A DNA stretch of 64,000 nucleotides from Halogeometricum sp. S1BR25-6 (lineage in GTDB: Archaea; Halobacteriota; Halobacteria; Halobacteriales; Haloferacaceae): the NCBI RefSeq assembly GCF_031624495.1, contig NZ_JAMQOP010000002.1:558001-622000 (forward strand), given 5' to 3'. Positions 25,319 through 33,702 of the stretch are shown piece by piece. Made by a program: the position numbers and the translations under genes. A model generated the notes under the pieces. The model did not search any database, was not told the DNA's origin, and was given only the letters and a program-made list of their open reading frames with translations. Position 1 is the first letter of the stretch, and the number at the start of each line of letters is the position of its first letter.

Positions 25319-26317
25319 TCAGGACGCCGTCGCGTTCACCCACACGTGGGTCGAGCGGTACGCGTTCTCCTCCGTCGGGTTCTCCGGCGGCGACCCCTGG
25401 TACAGGAGGAAAATGAGCCGGAGGTGCTCGCCGGTCACCGACGAACGGGACGTGAGTTCACGCTGCCCGCGGAACGTCTGGCCCGCTTGCAGCGTCGTGG
25501 AGAACCGCTCGAGTTCGCTCTCCGCGGCGACGCGGCGCTCGCCGTCGACCGTTTCCATCCGCTGCAGTTCCGTGACGACGGAGTATTCGACGGTTCGCTC
25601 CTCCTGGTTCCCGATACCGACGTAGATGGACCGGGGTTCGGTGGGGCTGAGTTGCGACGGGAACTGGTCGGCGACGAGCGTACCGTTCTCGCCGTTGTCG
25701 GTCAGCAAGTAGAGTTCGGTGTAGCGCTCCCCGTTCTGCGGTTCCGCGAGCGTCGCGCCGGCGAGTCCGGCCGACGCGAGGAGGAACACGGCGATCACGA
25801 GGTGCGTCTTCGGAAGGGAGCCGATACCCCCGGACCCGCCCGTAACCCGGGCGAGGGGGAGTCGGAACCGCTCGCGGGACGGGACTCTCGCGCGTCGGAC
25901 GGCCGCGACGACGAGACTGACGGCGACGACGACGAAGAGTCCGACGAGCACGGAGATCCGCGTGATTCCAAACTCGGTGAAGTTCAACCCAAGCACGACC
26001 AGCGGGGTGGCCATCAGGCTCAGTCCGACGGCGAGTGCCGCCCGTTCCGCCGCGGTAACCGTCGGATGGTGCACGCGGAGGGTCTCGGGGGACGGCGACC
26101 GCGCGGGGAAGAGCGCGGCGGTGATCGCGTATCCGGGAAGCACGAGTACGTACAGTGCGCCGAGGACGACTGTGACCGGAGCGAGGAGCGCGGAGGGGCC
26201 GACCGCCACCGCGAGGCCGAGGGCGACGACGGCGAGGACGGCGGCGACCGCGAGGTCGAGGAACGCCGCCGCGGCGCTCGCCTCCGGCGCCTGCTCTCCG
26301 AGGGAGCGACTTACCAT
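25319..26317 (-). CDS. DUF1616 membrane protein
   Basis: 332 residues. The N-terminal half has four hydrophobic segments, including LYVLVLPGYAITAALFPARS, the characteristic DUF1616 sequence, and ERAALAVGLSLMATPLVVLG. After a fifth segment (about 175-195) the C-terminal half is extracytoplasmic and beta-rich (ERYTELYLLTDNGENG, RSIYVGIGNQEERTVEYSVV). DUF1616 proteins are found in archaeal surface-glycan and S-layer gene clusters, with no known biochemical function. A minus-strand TATA-like CTTTTAGA about 25-30 nt upstream indicates a leaderless first gene of an operon with the GT-C-like gene. Confidence 0.82.
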   Translation of the reverse strand: MVSRSLGEQAPEASAAAAFLDLAVAAVLAVVALGLAVAVGPSALLAPVTVVLGALYVLVLPGYAITAALFPARSPSPETLRVHHPTVTAAERAALAVGLSLMATPLVVLGLNFTEFGITRISVLVGLFVVVAVSLVVAAVRRARVPSRERFRLPLARVTGGSGGIGSLPKTHLVIAVFLLASAGLAGATLAEPQNGERYTELYLLTDNGENGTLVADQFPSQLSPTEPRSIYVGIGNQEERTVEYSVVTELQRMETVDGERRVAAESELERFSTTLQAGQTFRGQRELTSRSSVTGEHLRLIFLLYQGSPPENPTEENAYRSTHVWVNATAS

Positions 26318-26429
26318 AGCTGGAGAATGTACCTGCTCGGTCTAAAAGCATCGCTCGGTAGGAGGGGGCTAACGCCCCCGGAAGCCGGCTTCGAGAGGGC
26401 GGACGCGACGGGTGTGGGGAAGGACGGGG

Positions 26430-27203
26430 TCACTCTTCTATCGTCCGACGTCGTCCGGCGTACGCCGCCGCCCGGCCGTCGCGCGCGTACTTCAGGTAGC
26501 CGTGGATGAGCCCCACCGACCGGGCGACCTGACTGGTCGCCTCGAACAGCGTCTTCCGCGGTGAGTCGCCGAGATAGTTCGTCGGGAGGAGAATCTGCGT
26601 GAGGAGTCGCAAGCGGACGTTCTCCCCCCGGATGAGGTAGTACGGGACGGCCTCCCGACCGTGCCGGTAGGCCTTGCCGTAGTAATCCCACAGCGAGTCC
26701 GCAAACGGGTGGGCGACGACGAGGTCCGGGTCGTACCAGAACTCGTACTTCTCGGAGACGCGGTTCGCGAGTTCGGTCTCCTCGTGGCCGTAGGGGAGAC
26801 GTTCGTCGAACCCGCCCACGTCCTCCAGCACGGAGCGTCGGACGGCCATGTTACAGCCGACGACGACGTCTGTCGCGTGGCCCTCCTCGCCCTGGTCGTA
26901 CTGCGAGGAGAGTCCGCGGGTGATCTCCGCGCCGGTGTCGATGATTCGACCGGTCACGGCCGGGTGTTCGTCCAAGAGCGCGGACACCCGGTCGAAGTAG
27001 CCCGGTTGCGGGTCGGAGTCGTCGTCGAGGAACACCAGTTTGTCGGCGTTCGCCCGCCGGATACCCTCGTTTCTGGCTGCCGATGCCGTCGCGTCGCCGC
27101 GGAGGATGATTTCCCCTTCGACGGACGCGGCTTCGAGCTGTTCCTCCCAACCGAACGTCGGATCGGTTTCGAGCGTCGGGATGATGATTGAGATATCTAC
27201 CAT
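26430..27203 (-). CDS. Glycosyltransferase family 2
   Basis: 257 residues from the ATG at 27203 (MVDISIIIPTLETDPTFGWE). Donor-binding features are GDATASAARNEGIRRANADK and VFLDDDSDPQPGYFDRV with the DxD-type motif, followed by VVGCNMAVRRSVLEDVGGFD and LPYGHEETELANRV, the GT2 acceptor/catalytic region. Alternative in-frame starts are the ATG at 27215 and a GTG at 27284, the latter about 19 nt after a TATA-like TCTATAAC, so an N-terminally extended leaderless form is possible. Soluble enzyme of the inner face; substrate unknown. Confidence 0.87.
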   Translation of the reverse strand: MVDISIIIPTLETDPTFGWEEQLEAASVEGEIILRGDATASAARNEGIRRANADKLVFLDDDSDPQPGYFDRVSALLDEHPAVTGRIIDTGAEITRGLSSQYDQGEEGHATDVVVGCNMAVRRSVLEDVGGFDERLPYGHEETELANRVSEKYEFWYDPDLVVAHPFADSLWDYYGKAYRHGREAVPYYLIRGENVRLRLLTQILLPTNYLGDSPRKTLFEATSQVARSVGLIHGYLKYARDGRAAAYAGRRRTIEE

Positions 27204-27392
27204 GTCTGCCTCCATCGGCGCGGCGAATCGCCGCGCGTGACCGCGACGTCGGATCGCGGCCGGGTTCTGGTCGTAGGGTGGCACAGATGCGGCATTGTTA
27301 TAGACGGCATACGTCCGCGAACGGGGGTCCGGGGCCGTCTGGAGGCCGTCGTCCGAACCGGACGCGGGTCGGAGTCAGAGTCGGAGCCGGAG

Positions 27393-29309
27393 TCAGGAGA
27401 GTCGGTCCAAATCCGGAAGCGAGCGGTCGGTCCCGTCGAGCGATAGCGCGCGCGGGTCGGCGCCGTCGCGTTCGAGCGCGACGGTCTCGTAGGGGCGCTT
27501 CGAGAGCAGGAAGCCGAACGAGACGTCCGCGCCGGACGAGCGGAGCGTAACCGACGGTCGTTCGACTTCGGTCAGGAACGACGGGAAGTACGGGCTGGTC
27601 CCGACGGTCGTCTCCGCCGCCTCCAGCGAGTACAGATAGGCGAGCGGGTCCGCGTCGCCGTCGGTTCGGAACCCGAGACCGGCCGCGCCGGTGTCCGCCG
27701 CGCCGTCGACGGCGACGTCGGGGTCGACGTGGAGCCGACTGCGGACCGGGCGGGCCTCGTCCGCGGTGACCCGGTCCCAGACCAGCCACCAGTCGTCGGC
27801 GGCGTAGATTCGGCGGCGGTGGGCGTAGGCGTCGTTGCCGACCCGCCGGTAGGCGCCGTCGAAGGCGGTCACGCCGTCGACGACGCCGTGGCGCACCCTC
27901 GGGTCGAAGCGCCGGCCCATCAGATAGCTCCCCGCGATGTCTATCGGTTCGACGTCGCCGTACTGGACCGTGTTGTGAGCGGCGACGCTCCGCGTGTGCT
28001 GTCGCCTGTCGGTGGGCGCGTACTCGTACGTCCCGGTGTCCGTCAGAACCGACCGCCCGTCAACCCACAGCAGGACGGAGAACTGGTCGTTGTGCGAGTG
28101 CGCCGGGAGGTGCGGGGGACCGATTCCCCCGGCGTCGACGAGGAGTGCGTCGTCGCCGCGTCCGAGCCAGTAGTAGCCGGAGTCCGGCATCGCCGTCGTC
28201 GCCGACGGACCGGGGTCGACGCCGACCGCGCTCGCGTAACGGAGACACGCTCGAAGCGACAGCGACTCGCCGTGGACGGAGTCGTTGAGGAGGGGGAGCC
28301 TCCGGTCCGGCGGCGCGATGGCGCGCAGGAACGCGGTTCCCCGCTCGGCGGCCGCTCGAATCTCCGATGGAGGGGTCCGCCCGTATCTCCGGAGGAGGTC
28401 GAGCGCGGTCAGATACCGCGTCAGCGTGAGTACGTGGTACATCGGACTCAACTCGAAGTGGCCGCCGTCGGCCAGGAACTGGTCGGCGGCGTCGACCAGC
28501 ACCTCCACGCCGGCGTCGACCCACGGGTCGCCGGCGTCGTCCACCAGCAGTCCCGCGACCACGAGCGCGATGCCGTTCTCGATGAGGTGGTTCCCGCCGA
28601 TATCGTGCTCGACGTGGTTCGAGAGGAACGAGGCGTTTCGGTACAGGAGGCGCTGTAAACGCGCTGCGAGCGCCGGGTGCCGCTCGTCGGCTCCGAGCCA
28701 CGCGTAGTACCGCGCGGCGTTCAGGAGCCGAAACGAGACGGAGTGGGGGGTCCACGCGCGTCGGAGGTACGCCTCGGTCCCGATGTTCGTGCTCTCGTCG
28801 GCTTGCCAGTCGGCGAGCCAACGGGGGAACGTCTCGGTGGCGGCCGGGCAGTCGGTCGGGTCGTCGTGTCCGAGATACGCCCCCCGGAGGAACTCGAAGC
28901 CGTGGAACTTCAGCGCCCAGAGCGCCGGCGGTTCGTACACCGCCTCGTCGTGCCAGCCGACTCCGTCGGGTCCCTCGACGCGAATCGTGCGGTCGAGGAA
29001 GGTGGCCTCGCCGTCCGTCGCCTCGGCCGCGCGGGCGCGAAACGCCGAACGGTCCGCACCCGAGAGGCTCCGGCGCAGCACCGTCGTGTTCGCCCGGAGG
29101 GGGCCCGGCGTGCACGAGAGGTCGTCGGGGACCCGCCGGTCGTATCGGGCGTCGAAGTCGACCGGCAGCGCCGGCACGACGGCGTGTCTGAGCTTCCGGT
29201 CGGCGACGCCGGCAAGCTGTCTGGGTTTCATGTTCGACACCGTCCGGAACAGCAGCGACAGCGTCCGCACGTCCGCGAACCGGCGCGACGAGGAGCCGTC
29301 GCCGCTCAC
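27393..29309 (-). CDS. Heparinase II/III-family polysaccharide lyase-like protein
   Basis: 638 residues. The N-terminal part is an alpha/alpha-toroid (EFLRGAYLGHDD, FRLLNAARYYAWLGADERHP, HDIGGNHLIENGIALVVAGL), and the C-terminal part is the beta-sandwich heparinase II/III domain with HLPAHSHNDQFSVLLWVDGR followed by TDTGTYEYAP, the conserved H-x-H-x-D region. Similar proteins occur next to glycosyltransferases in many polysaccharide clusters and may cleave or edit the polymer. No signal peptide is visible, which is odd for a lyase acting outside. Its start overlaps the stop of the GT4 gene upstream by 4 nt. Confidence 0.85.
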   Translation of the reverse strand: MSGDGSSSRRFADVRTLSLLFRTVSNMKPRQLAGVADRKLRHAVVPALPVDFDARYDRRVPDDLSCTPGPLRANTTVLRRSLSGADRSAFRARAAEATDGEATFLDRTIRVEGPDGVGWHDEAVYEPPALWALKFHGFEFLRGAYLGHDDPTDCPAATETFPRWLADWQADESTNIGTEAYLRRAWTPHSVSFRLLNAARYYAWLGADERHPALAARLQRLLYRNASFLSNHVEHDIGGNHLIENGIALVVAGLLVDDAGDPWVDAGVEVLVDAADQFLADGGHFELSPMYHVLTLTRYLTALDLLRRYGRTPPSEIRAAAERGTAFLRAIAPPDRRLPLLNDSVHGESLSLRACLRYASAVGVDPGPSATTAMPDSGYYWLGRGDDALLVDAGGIGPPHLPAHSHNDQFSVLLWVDGRSVLTDTGTYEYAPTDRRQHTRSVAAHNTVQYGDVEPIDIAGSYLMGRRFDPRVRHGVVDGVTAFDGAYRRVGNDAYAHRRRIYAADDWWLVWDRVTADEARPVRSRLHVDPDVAVDGAADTGAAGLGFRTDGDADPLAYLYSLEAAETTVGTSPYFPSFLTEVERPSVTLRSSGADVSFGFLLSKRPYETVALERDGADPRALSLDGTDRSLPDLDRLS

Positions 29310-30649
29310 GACAGATCACGGCTCGCCGCCGGCGCGGAACCGTCGGCCGGCCCGCGCCTCCCGATGAGCTGCCTGACGTTGTCGTCCAACCGCTCGGCGA
29401 TGCGGCGGCGGTCGTACCGCGTCCGAACGAACTCGTGCCCGCGGGCGCCCATCTCGGTGCGCAGTTTTTCGTCTTCGAGCAGCCTGTCGAACGCGGCGGC
29501 GATCTGATCCGGGTCGTTGTCGACGTGGATGCCGCCGCCGGACTCCTCGACGAACCGTCGGAGCTCGCCGCAGCCGGTGACGACGATGGGGAGTCCGCAG
29601 CCGAAGTACTCGTACACCTTCGTCGGCATGGCGTAGGCGAGTTCCTCGTCCCTGACGAGCGGCGCGATGCCGATGTCCGCCTTCGAGAGGAGCTTCGGTA
29701 CCTCCTCGCGCGGGACGGGGTCGACGAACGTCACTCGGTCCTCGAGGGACTCCTCCTCGACGAGTCGTCTGAGCTGCGGAACGGTGTCGCCTCCGCCGAC
29801 GAGTTTGAGTTCCGCGTCGTTCTCGAGCCGGTTCATCGCCCGGATGCAGGCGGGGAGGTCCTGCGCGTGGCCGATGTTCCCGACGTAGACGATGACCGGG
29901 CGCTCGTCCGACGACGCGCCCGTCGAATCGGCCGCCTCGGTCGAGTCCGAGCCGCCGGTGGAAACGGAGATGGTCTCCGAGGCGCTCTTCGACCCGACTT
30001 CGACGCCGAAGCGGGACATGTCGACGCCGTTGGGGACGACGAGAATCTTCTCGGCCAATTCATCGCCGTACTGGTCGCACAGTTCCTCGCCGAGCATCTC
30101 CGTCGTCACCGCGATGCGGTCGCCGCGATGCAGTACCCGGCGCTGGAACGCCCTGCTCGCCCGTTCCAGAACCCCGCCCTCCTCGATGAACCCGAGGGAG
30201 ACGGAGGCGTCGATCCAGAGGTCCCGAACGTCGACGACCCAGCGGGTGCCGGCGAACGAGGGAACGAACCCCGCTATCCCGGTGAAGATGGGCGGTGTGG
30301 TCGTGAGGACCACGTCGTACCGACGGGCGTTGAACAGCAGCCACAGCGTCGCGTGGAACGCGAACGTGATGTAGTACGCTAACCGGGAGAGGGCGTGGGG
30401 GTCGGACTCGGTCGGCTGCCAGCTCCATAGTTGGCGGACGGTCACCCCCTCCATCTCCTGCGTCTCGCTTCGGCTCCACCGCTGCTCGAACTCCCCGTGG
30501 GGGAAACTCGGCGGAGGGGCGAGGACGTCGACGTCCCAGCCCATCCGCTGGAGGTTCGTGGTCATGTCCCGCATCCGCGAGGCGTGGCCGCTCGTGTCCG
30601 GCGGGAACTGCTGAGAGACGACGACGATGCGGTCGCGCGAATCAGCCAT
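29306..30649 (-). CDS. Glycosyltransferase family 4, WbuB-like
   Basis: 447 residues. The N-terminal half starts RIVVVSQQFPPDTSGHASRM and has RWVVDVRDLWIDASVSLGFI, typical of the WbuB/CapM-like subgroup. The donor domain has VIVYVGNIGHAQDLPACIRA, KLVGGGDTVPQLRRLVEEES and PTKVYEYFGCGLPIVVTGCG with the E-x7-E-type motif. An unusual Ser/Thr/Asp-rich insertion (about residues 225-250) separates the two halves. It is the first gene of an operon with the heparinase-like gene (4-nt overlap). A 37-codon ORF (30642-30755) overlaps its start by 8 nt. Confidence 0.88.
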   Translation of the reverse strand: MADSRDRIVVVSQQFPPDTSGHASRMRDMTTNLQRMGWDVDVLAPPPSFPHGEFEQRWSRSETQEMEGVTVRQLWSWQPTESDPHALSRLAYYITFAFHATLWLLFNARRYDVVLTTTPPIFTGIAGFVPSFAGTRWVVDVRDLWIDASVSLGFIEEGGVLERASRAFQRRVLHRGDRIAVTTEMLGEELCDQYGDELAEKILVVPNGVDMSRFGVEVGSKSASETISVSTGGSDSTEAADSTGASSDERPVIVYVGNIGHAQDLPACIRAMNRLENDAELKLVGGGDTVPQLRRLVEEESLEDRVTFVDPVPREEVPKLLSKADIGIAPLVRDEELAYAMPTKVYEYFGCGLPIVVTGCGELRRFVEESGGGIHVDNDPDQIAAAFDRLLEDEKLRTEMGARGHEFVRTRYDRRRIAERLDDNVRQLIGRRGPADGSAPAASRDLS

Positions 30650-30755
30650 CGTCGAGTGTCTCCGTTCCGCGCCCGCCGACGCGGCTCTGTGTGAAACTGC
30701 CGCGCACGAAGCGCGACGGAGGCCTCCCCGCGTCTCGGGAGAGTCTTCTGTTCAT
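30642..30755 (-). CDS. Short upstream ORF (37 codons) overlapping GT4 start
   Basis: Minus-strand ATG at 30755 (MNRRLSRDAGRPPSRFVRGS...) follows a TATA-like AATCATA (30771-30777) by about 19 nt and ends in a TGA 8 nt inside the GT4 gene. Strongly basic. Possible translated leader. Confidence 0.33.
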   Translation of the reverse strand: MNRRLSRDAGRPPSRFVRGSFTQSRVGGRGTETLDDG

Positions 30756-30960
30756 GGATGGAGTATGCGATATGATTCGGGTTTGTTAATTCGCTCCTAC
30801 TATGCATTTTTCCCGAATGTTCGCGTAGTAGGTAGCCGTTAGTCGGCCTTCGGGTGGTGTCGAGACGCTCGCTCGGTATCCGGAGGTACGACCGTTACGG
30901 ACCCGGTTCTTCTGTTTTACGAGTCGTTCAGTTCGGGTTTACACTAATTAACTAACTGGC

Positions 30961-30966
30961 TAAAAT
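30961..30966 (+). promoter_or_regulatory. TATA-like box upstream of flippase unit
   Basis: TAAAAT centred 21 nt before an ATG at 30984, in an AT-rich patch that also holds TTAACTAACT. Confidence 0.4.
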
Positions 30967-30983
30967 CACAACTGACGGGAAAC

Positions 30984-31154
30984 ATGAACGAGAGAGTGCG
31001 AGTCGGTCGCGTGTCGAAATCACCTCCGTGTCGCCTCTACGCGGGTGCAGACGGCTCGCGGGCGTCGAGCGGCCGGGACCGGAGCGTCCGCGGTCGGTGG
31101 CGCGGGGACGGTCGCCGGGGCGAAACCGACAGACAGAATAGAGTGTCCGGGTAG
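30984..31154 (+). CDS. Short leaderless ORF (56 codons) abutting flippase gene
   Basis: ATG at 30984 (MNERVRVGRVSKSPPCRLYA...) runs open for 56 codons to a TAG that directly abuts the flippase ATG (TAG-ATG, zero gap). A TATA-like box lies about 21 nt upstream. The peptide is very Arg-rich. Best read as a translated leader coupled to the flippase. Confidence 0.38.
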   Translation: MNERVRVGRVSKSPPCRLYAGADGSRASSGRDRSVRGRWRGDGRRGETDRQNRVSG

Positions 31155-32675
31155 ATGCCGAACATCATCGACCGGCTGCGAAACGCGTTCGTCCGGCTCA
31201 AGCAGGTACTCACGCCCGGCGGGACGCTCAAAGAACGGGCCATCACCGGTGGAATCTGGGCGACCGCGCTCAACGTCTCAGGGAGGGTCTTCCAGCTCCT
31301 GACAGCGATTCTGCTCGCCCGGCTTCTCACGCCGGAAGCGTTCGGTATCGTCGCCATCGGGATGTTGGTCATCATCGGTCTCGAACGCTTCTCGAAACTC
31401 GGCCTCGACGAGGCGCTCATCTACAACCAGGAGTCGAACGTCGACCCGTACCTCGACACCGCCTGGATAATGAACGCGGTTCGGGGCGCCGTCCTCGCGG
31501 GGCTGCTCTACCTCAGCGCCCCCTTCATCGGCCGCTTCTACAGCGAATCGGTCGTCGTGGATATCCTCCCGGTGATGGCGCTCGGACCGCTCGTCCTCGG
31601 GCTTCGGAACCCGGCGATACTCTACTTCCGGAAGGACCTGGTCTTCCACAAGGAGTTCGTGTACGACGTGGGCGGGGAGGCGGCGTACTTCATCGCCGCG
31701 TTCGCGTACGCCCTCTGGAGTCCGACGGCGTGGGCGCTCGTCTTCGGCTACCTCGCTCGGAACGTCATTCGGACGCTCTTGTCCTACGTCCTCCACGGCT
31801 ACCGGCCGGGGCCGCGCTTCGACGTCGAACGCGCCCGCGAGATGTTCGACTACGGGAAGTGGATCACGGGCGCGAGCATCACCAACTACATCCGGAACGA
31901 GGGGGACGACCACTTCGTCGGCTGGCTCCTCGCAGCGAGTTCGCTCGGGTTCTACCAGATGGCCTACCGGCTCTCCAACGCGCCCGCGACGGAGGTGACG
32001 CACGTCATCTCGACGGTCTCCTTCCCGGCCTACTCGGAGATACAGGGCGACTTAGACCGGCTCAGACCGGCGTTCTACAAGACGGTGCGCATCTCCTCGT
32101 TCCTGGCCGCGCCGATGGCCATCGGTATCGCCATGGTCGCGCCGACGTTCGTCGAAGCCGTCCTCGGCGAGCAGTGGATGCCGATGGTCGTTCCGATGCA
32201 GATTCTCGCCGTCTACGGGATGATACGCGGGTTCGTCTCCGCGTACGGGTCGGTCTGGCAGGCGACCGGCCACCCCGACTACCTGGTGAAGCTCCAACTC
32301 GTCGCCATCGTCTTCATGGCGATTCCCATCTACCCGGCGACGGTGGCGTACGGTCTCACCGGTACCGCGTTCGTCATCACCGCGGTCTACGCGGTGATCA
32401 TGTTCCCCCTCGACACCTACCTGGCGGCGAAGTCCGTCGAGGCCGACTTCAAACGGCTGCTGCTGGAGTTCGTCTACCCCCTGCCCGCGGCGGCGTTCAT
32501 GGGTGCCACCGTCTACTGGACCCGACAGGTCGTGACGTCGGTTCCGGCGTTCGTCGAACTGATCGTCCTCGTCCTCGTCGGCGTGATAACGTACACCGTG
32601 GCCGTCGTGGCGCTCGACTCGCGCATCAACTGGAACATCCTCCACGACATCAAAGACATCCGCGACATGATCTGA
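31155..32675 (+). CDS. Polysaccharide/lipid-linked oligosaccharide flippase (Wzx/MOP family)
   Basis: 506 residues with about 12-14 hydrophobic segments. The N terminus GGIWATALNVSGRVFQLLTA and LARLLTPEAFGIVAIGMLVI is the hallmark of the polysaccharide-synthesis (PST) branch of the MOP exporters, and EFVYDVGGEAAYFIAAF, GWLLAASSLGFYQMAYRLSN fit the second half. It would flip undecaprenyl- or dolichyl-linked glycans built by the nearby glycosyltransferases across the membrane. Single gene with its own promoter region; preceded without gap by a short basic ORF. Confidence 0.9.
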   Translation: MPNIIDRLRNAFVRLKQVLTPGGTLKERAITGGIWATALNVSGRVFQLLTAILLARLLTPEAFGIVAIGMLVIIGLERFSKLGLDEALIYNQESNVDPYLDTAWIMNAVRGAVLAGLLYLSAPFIGRFYSESVVVDILPVMALGPLVLGLRNPAILYFRKDLVFHKEFVYDVGGEAAYFIAAFAYALWSPTAWALVFGYLARNVIRTLLSYVLHGYRPGPRFDVERAREMFDYGKWITGASITNYIRNEGDDHFVGWLLAASSLGFYQMAYRLSNAPATEVTHVISTVSFPAYSEIQGDLDRLRPAFYKTVRISSFLAAPMAIGIAMVAPTFVEAVLGEQWMPMVVPMQILAVYGMIRGFVSAYGSVWQATGHPDYLVKLQLVAIVFMAIPIYPATVAYGLTGTAFVITAVYAVIMFPLDTYLAAKSVEADFKRLLLEFVYPLPAAAFMGATVYWTRQVVTSVPAFVELIVLVLVGVITYTVAVVALDSRINWNILHDIKDIRDMI

Positions 32676-32768
32676 AAACCCCCTTCCGGCACAAATTCAT
32701 GACAGTCGAAATATTAAACACCGATCGATACGAACGTCCGCACGAACGAAGACCGACAACGAGACACA

Positions 32769-33134
32769 ATGCACGAGAACACCACGTCTGAGGGGAACGA
32801 GGCCGAGCGAGTCGCGCCCGACGGTTCGGGAAGCTACCGCGCGTCGACACCGCAGCGACAGCAGTGGTCCGACGGCGGGGAGCGGTTCCGCATCTTCGCC
32901 GTCGCGCAGGCGGCGATGATGATACTGCTCGGGGTGGCCCTGTTCGCCTTGGAGATGTGGACGCCGGAGTTCTACTTCGTCGTCTCCTTCCTCGGTCTCC
33001 TCGTCGTCCGGACCCTCCTCGCGCCAACCGACCGTATCCCGGTTTGGTGGAGCCGCCTCAACTGGGTCGTACGCGCCGGGTTCGTCGTCTTCGGGTATCT
33101 GGTTCTCCGACAGCTTCCCGTGCTGCTGCCCTGA
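32769..33134 (+). CDS. Small two- to three-helix membrane protein, unknown function
   Basis: 121 residues: a charged cytoplasmic N region (about 1-40) then hydrophobic segments at about 43-62 (IFAVAQAAMMILLGVALFA), 66-84 (EFYFVVSFLGLLVVRTLL) and 98-117 (VVRAGFVVFGYLVLRQLPVL). I do not recognise a family. A TATA-like ATATTAAAC at about 32709-32717 is upstream with a short leader. It lies just after the flippase gene and could be an accessory of export, but this is only position. Confidence 0.7.
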   Translation: MHENTTSEGNEAERVAPDGSGSYRASTPQRQQWSDGGERFRIFAVAQAAMMILLGVALFALEMWTPEFYFVVSFLGLLVVRTLLAPTDRIPVWWSRLNWVVRAGFVVFGYLVLRQLPVLLP

Positions 33135-33642
33135 CCGCGGCGTCGTTCTCACCGCTATCGTCCCCTCTCGTTTTCACTGCAGCTTCTCGGGTTCTCGAAC
33201 GGTCCTCGACCGTCAAGCGACCGTCGTCGACGGTCACGAGTGACGAACGTCGGGTGGACCCTCGGGCAGTCCAACATCCGATGTGGATACCCGTTCGTGC
33301 GAAGTGAACGGGACGTAACCGTCGGCTTCATCTCTCGCCGTCGGTTCCGCGTGAGTCTGGCCCACTTGGTTCCACGAACGTCCTTCCCGGTGGTGCAGGA
33401 ACCGCTCCTTACGGGGTCGAAAGGGCCTATGGGAGGGAGCGTGCGTGCCCGTCCATCATCTCGACCGGCGAAGTGCTCATTCGTTCGACGGGGTTCGACT
33501 CCGAAACGAGTCGTTAGGAATATTCCGTGAGACGGTATGTCACCGGCAGACTCGGAGGGAAACGTGATACTACCCCGGCTTTAATTCGGACCGGCGTCTT
33601 TTGAGTTGTATAACAATATAGACTCTCCACATGTGTCCTTGT
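33135..33642. other. Intergenic region with promoter at its 3' end
   Basis: About 500 bp without a convincing gene; a plus-strand frame at 33240-33530 is basic and has no haloarchaeal look. The last 50 bp are AT-rich, with TTGT-ATA-ACAA (33606-33616) and AATATA (33616-33621) as a TATA-like element. Confidence 0.45.
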
Positions 33643-33702
33643 ATGAGGTTTCCGAACTCACGGACCGCCTTCCAGCAGAGAATCTATAGTACCCAGATAT
33701 GA
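33643..33702 (+). CDS. Short leaderless ORF (19 codons) coupled to HPr-kinase-like gene
   Basis: ATG at 33643 (MRFPNSRTAFQQRIYSTQI) sits 25 nt after the AATATA box and ends in a TGA overlapping the next ATG as ATGA. The promoter spacing makes this one of the better-supported examples of the leader ORFs. Confidence 0.4.
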   Translation: MRFPNSRTAFQQRIYSTQI

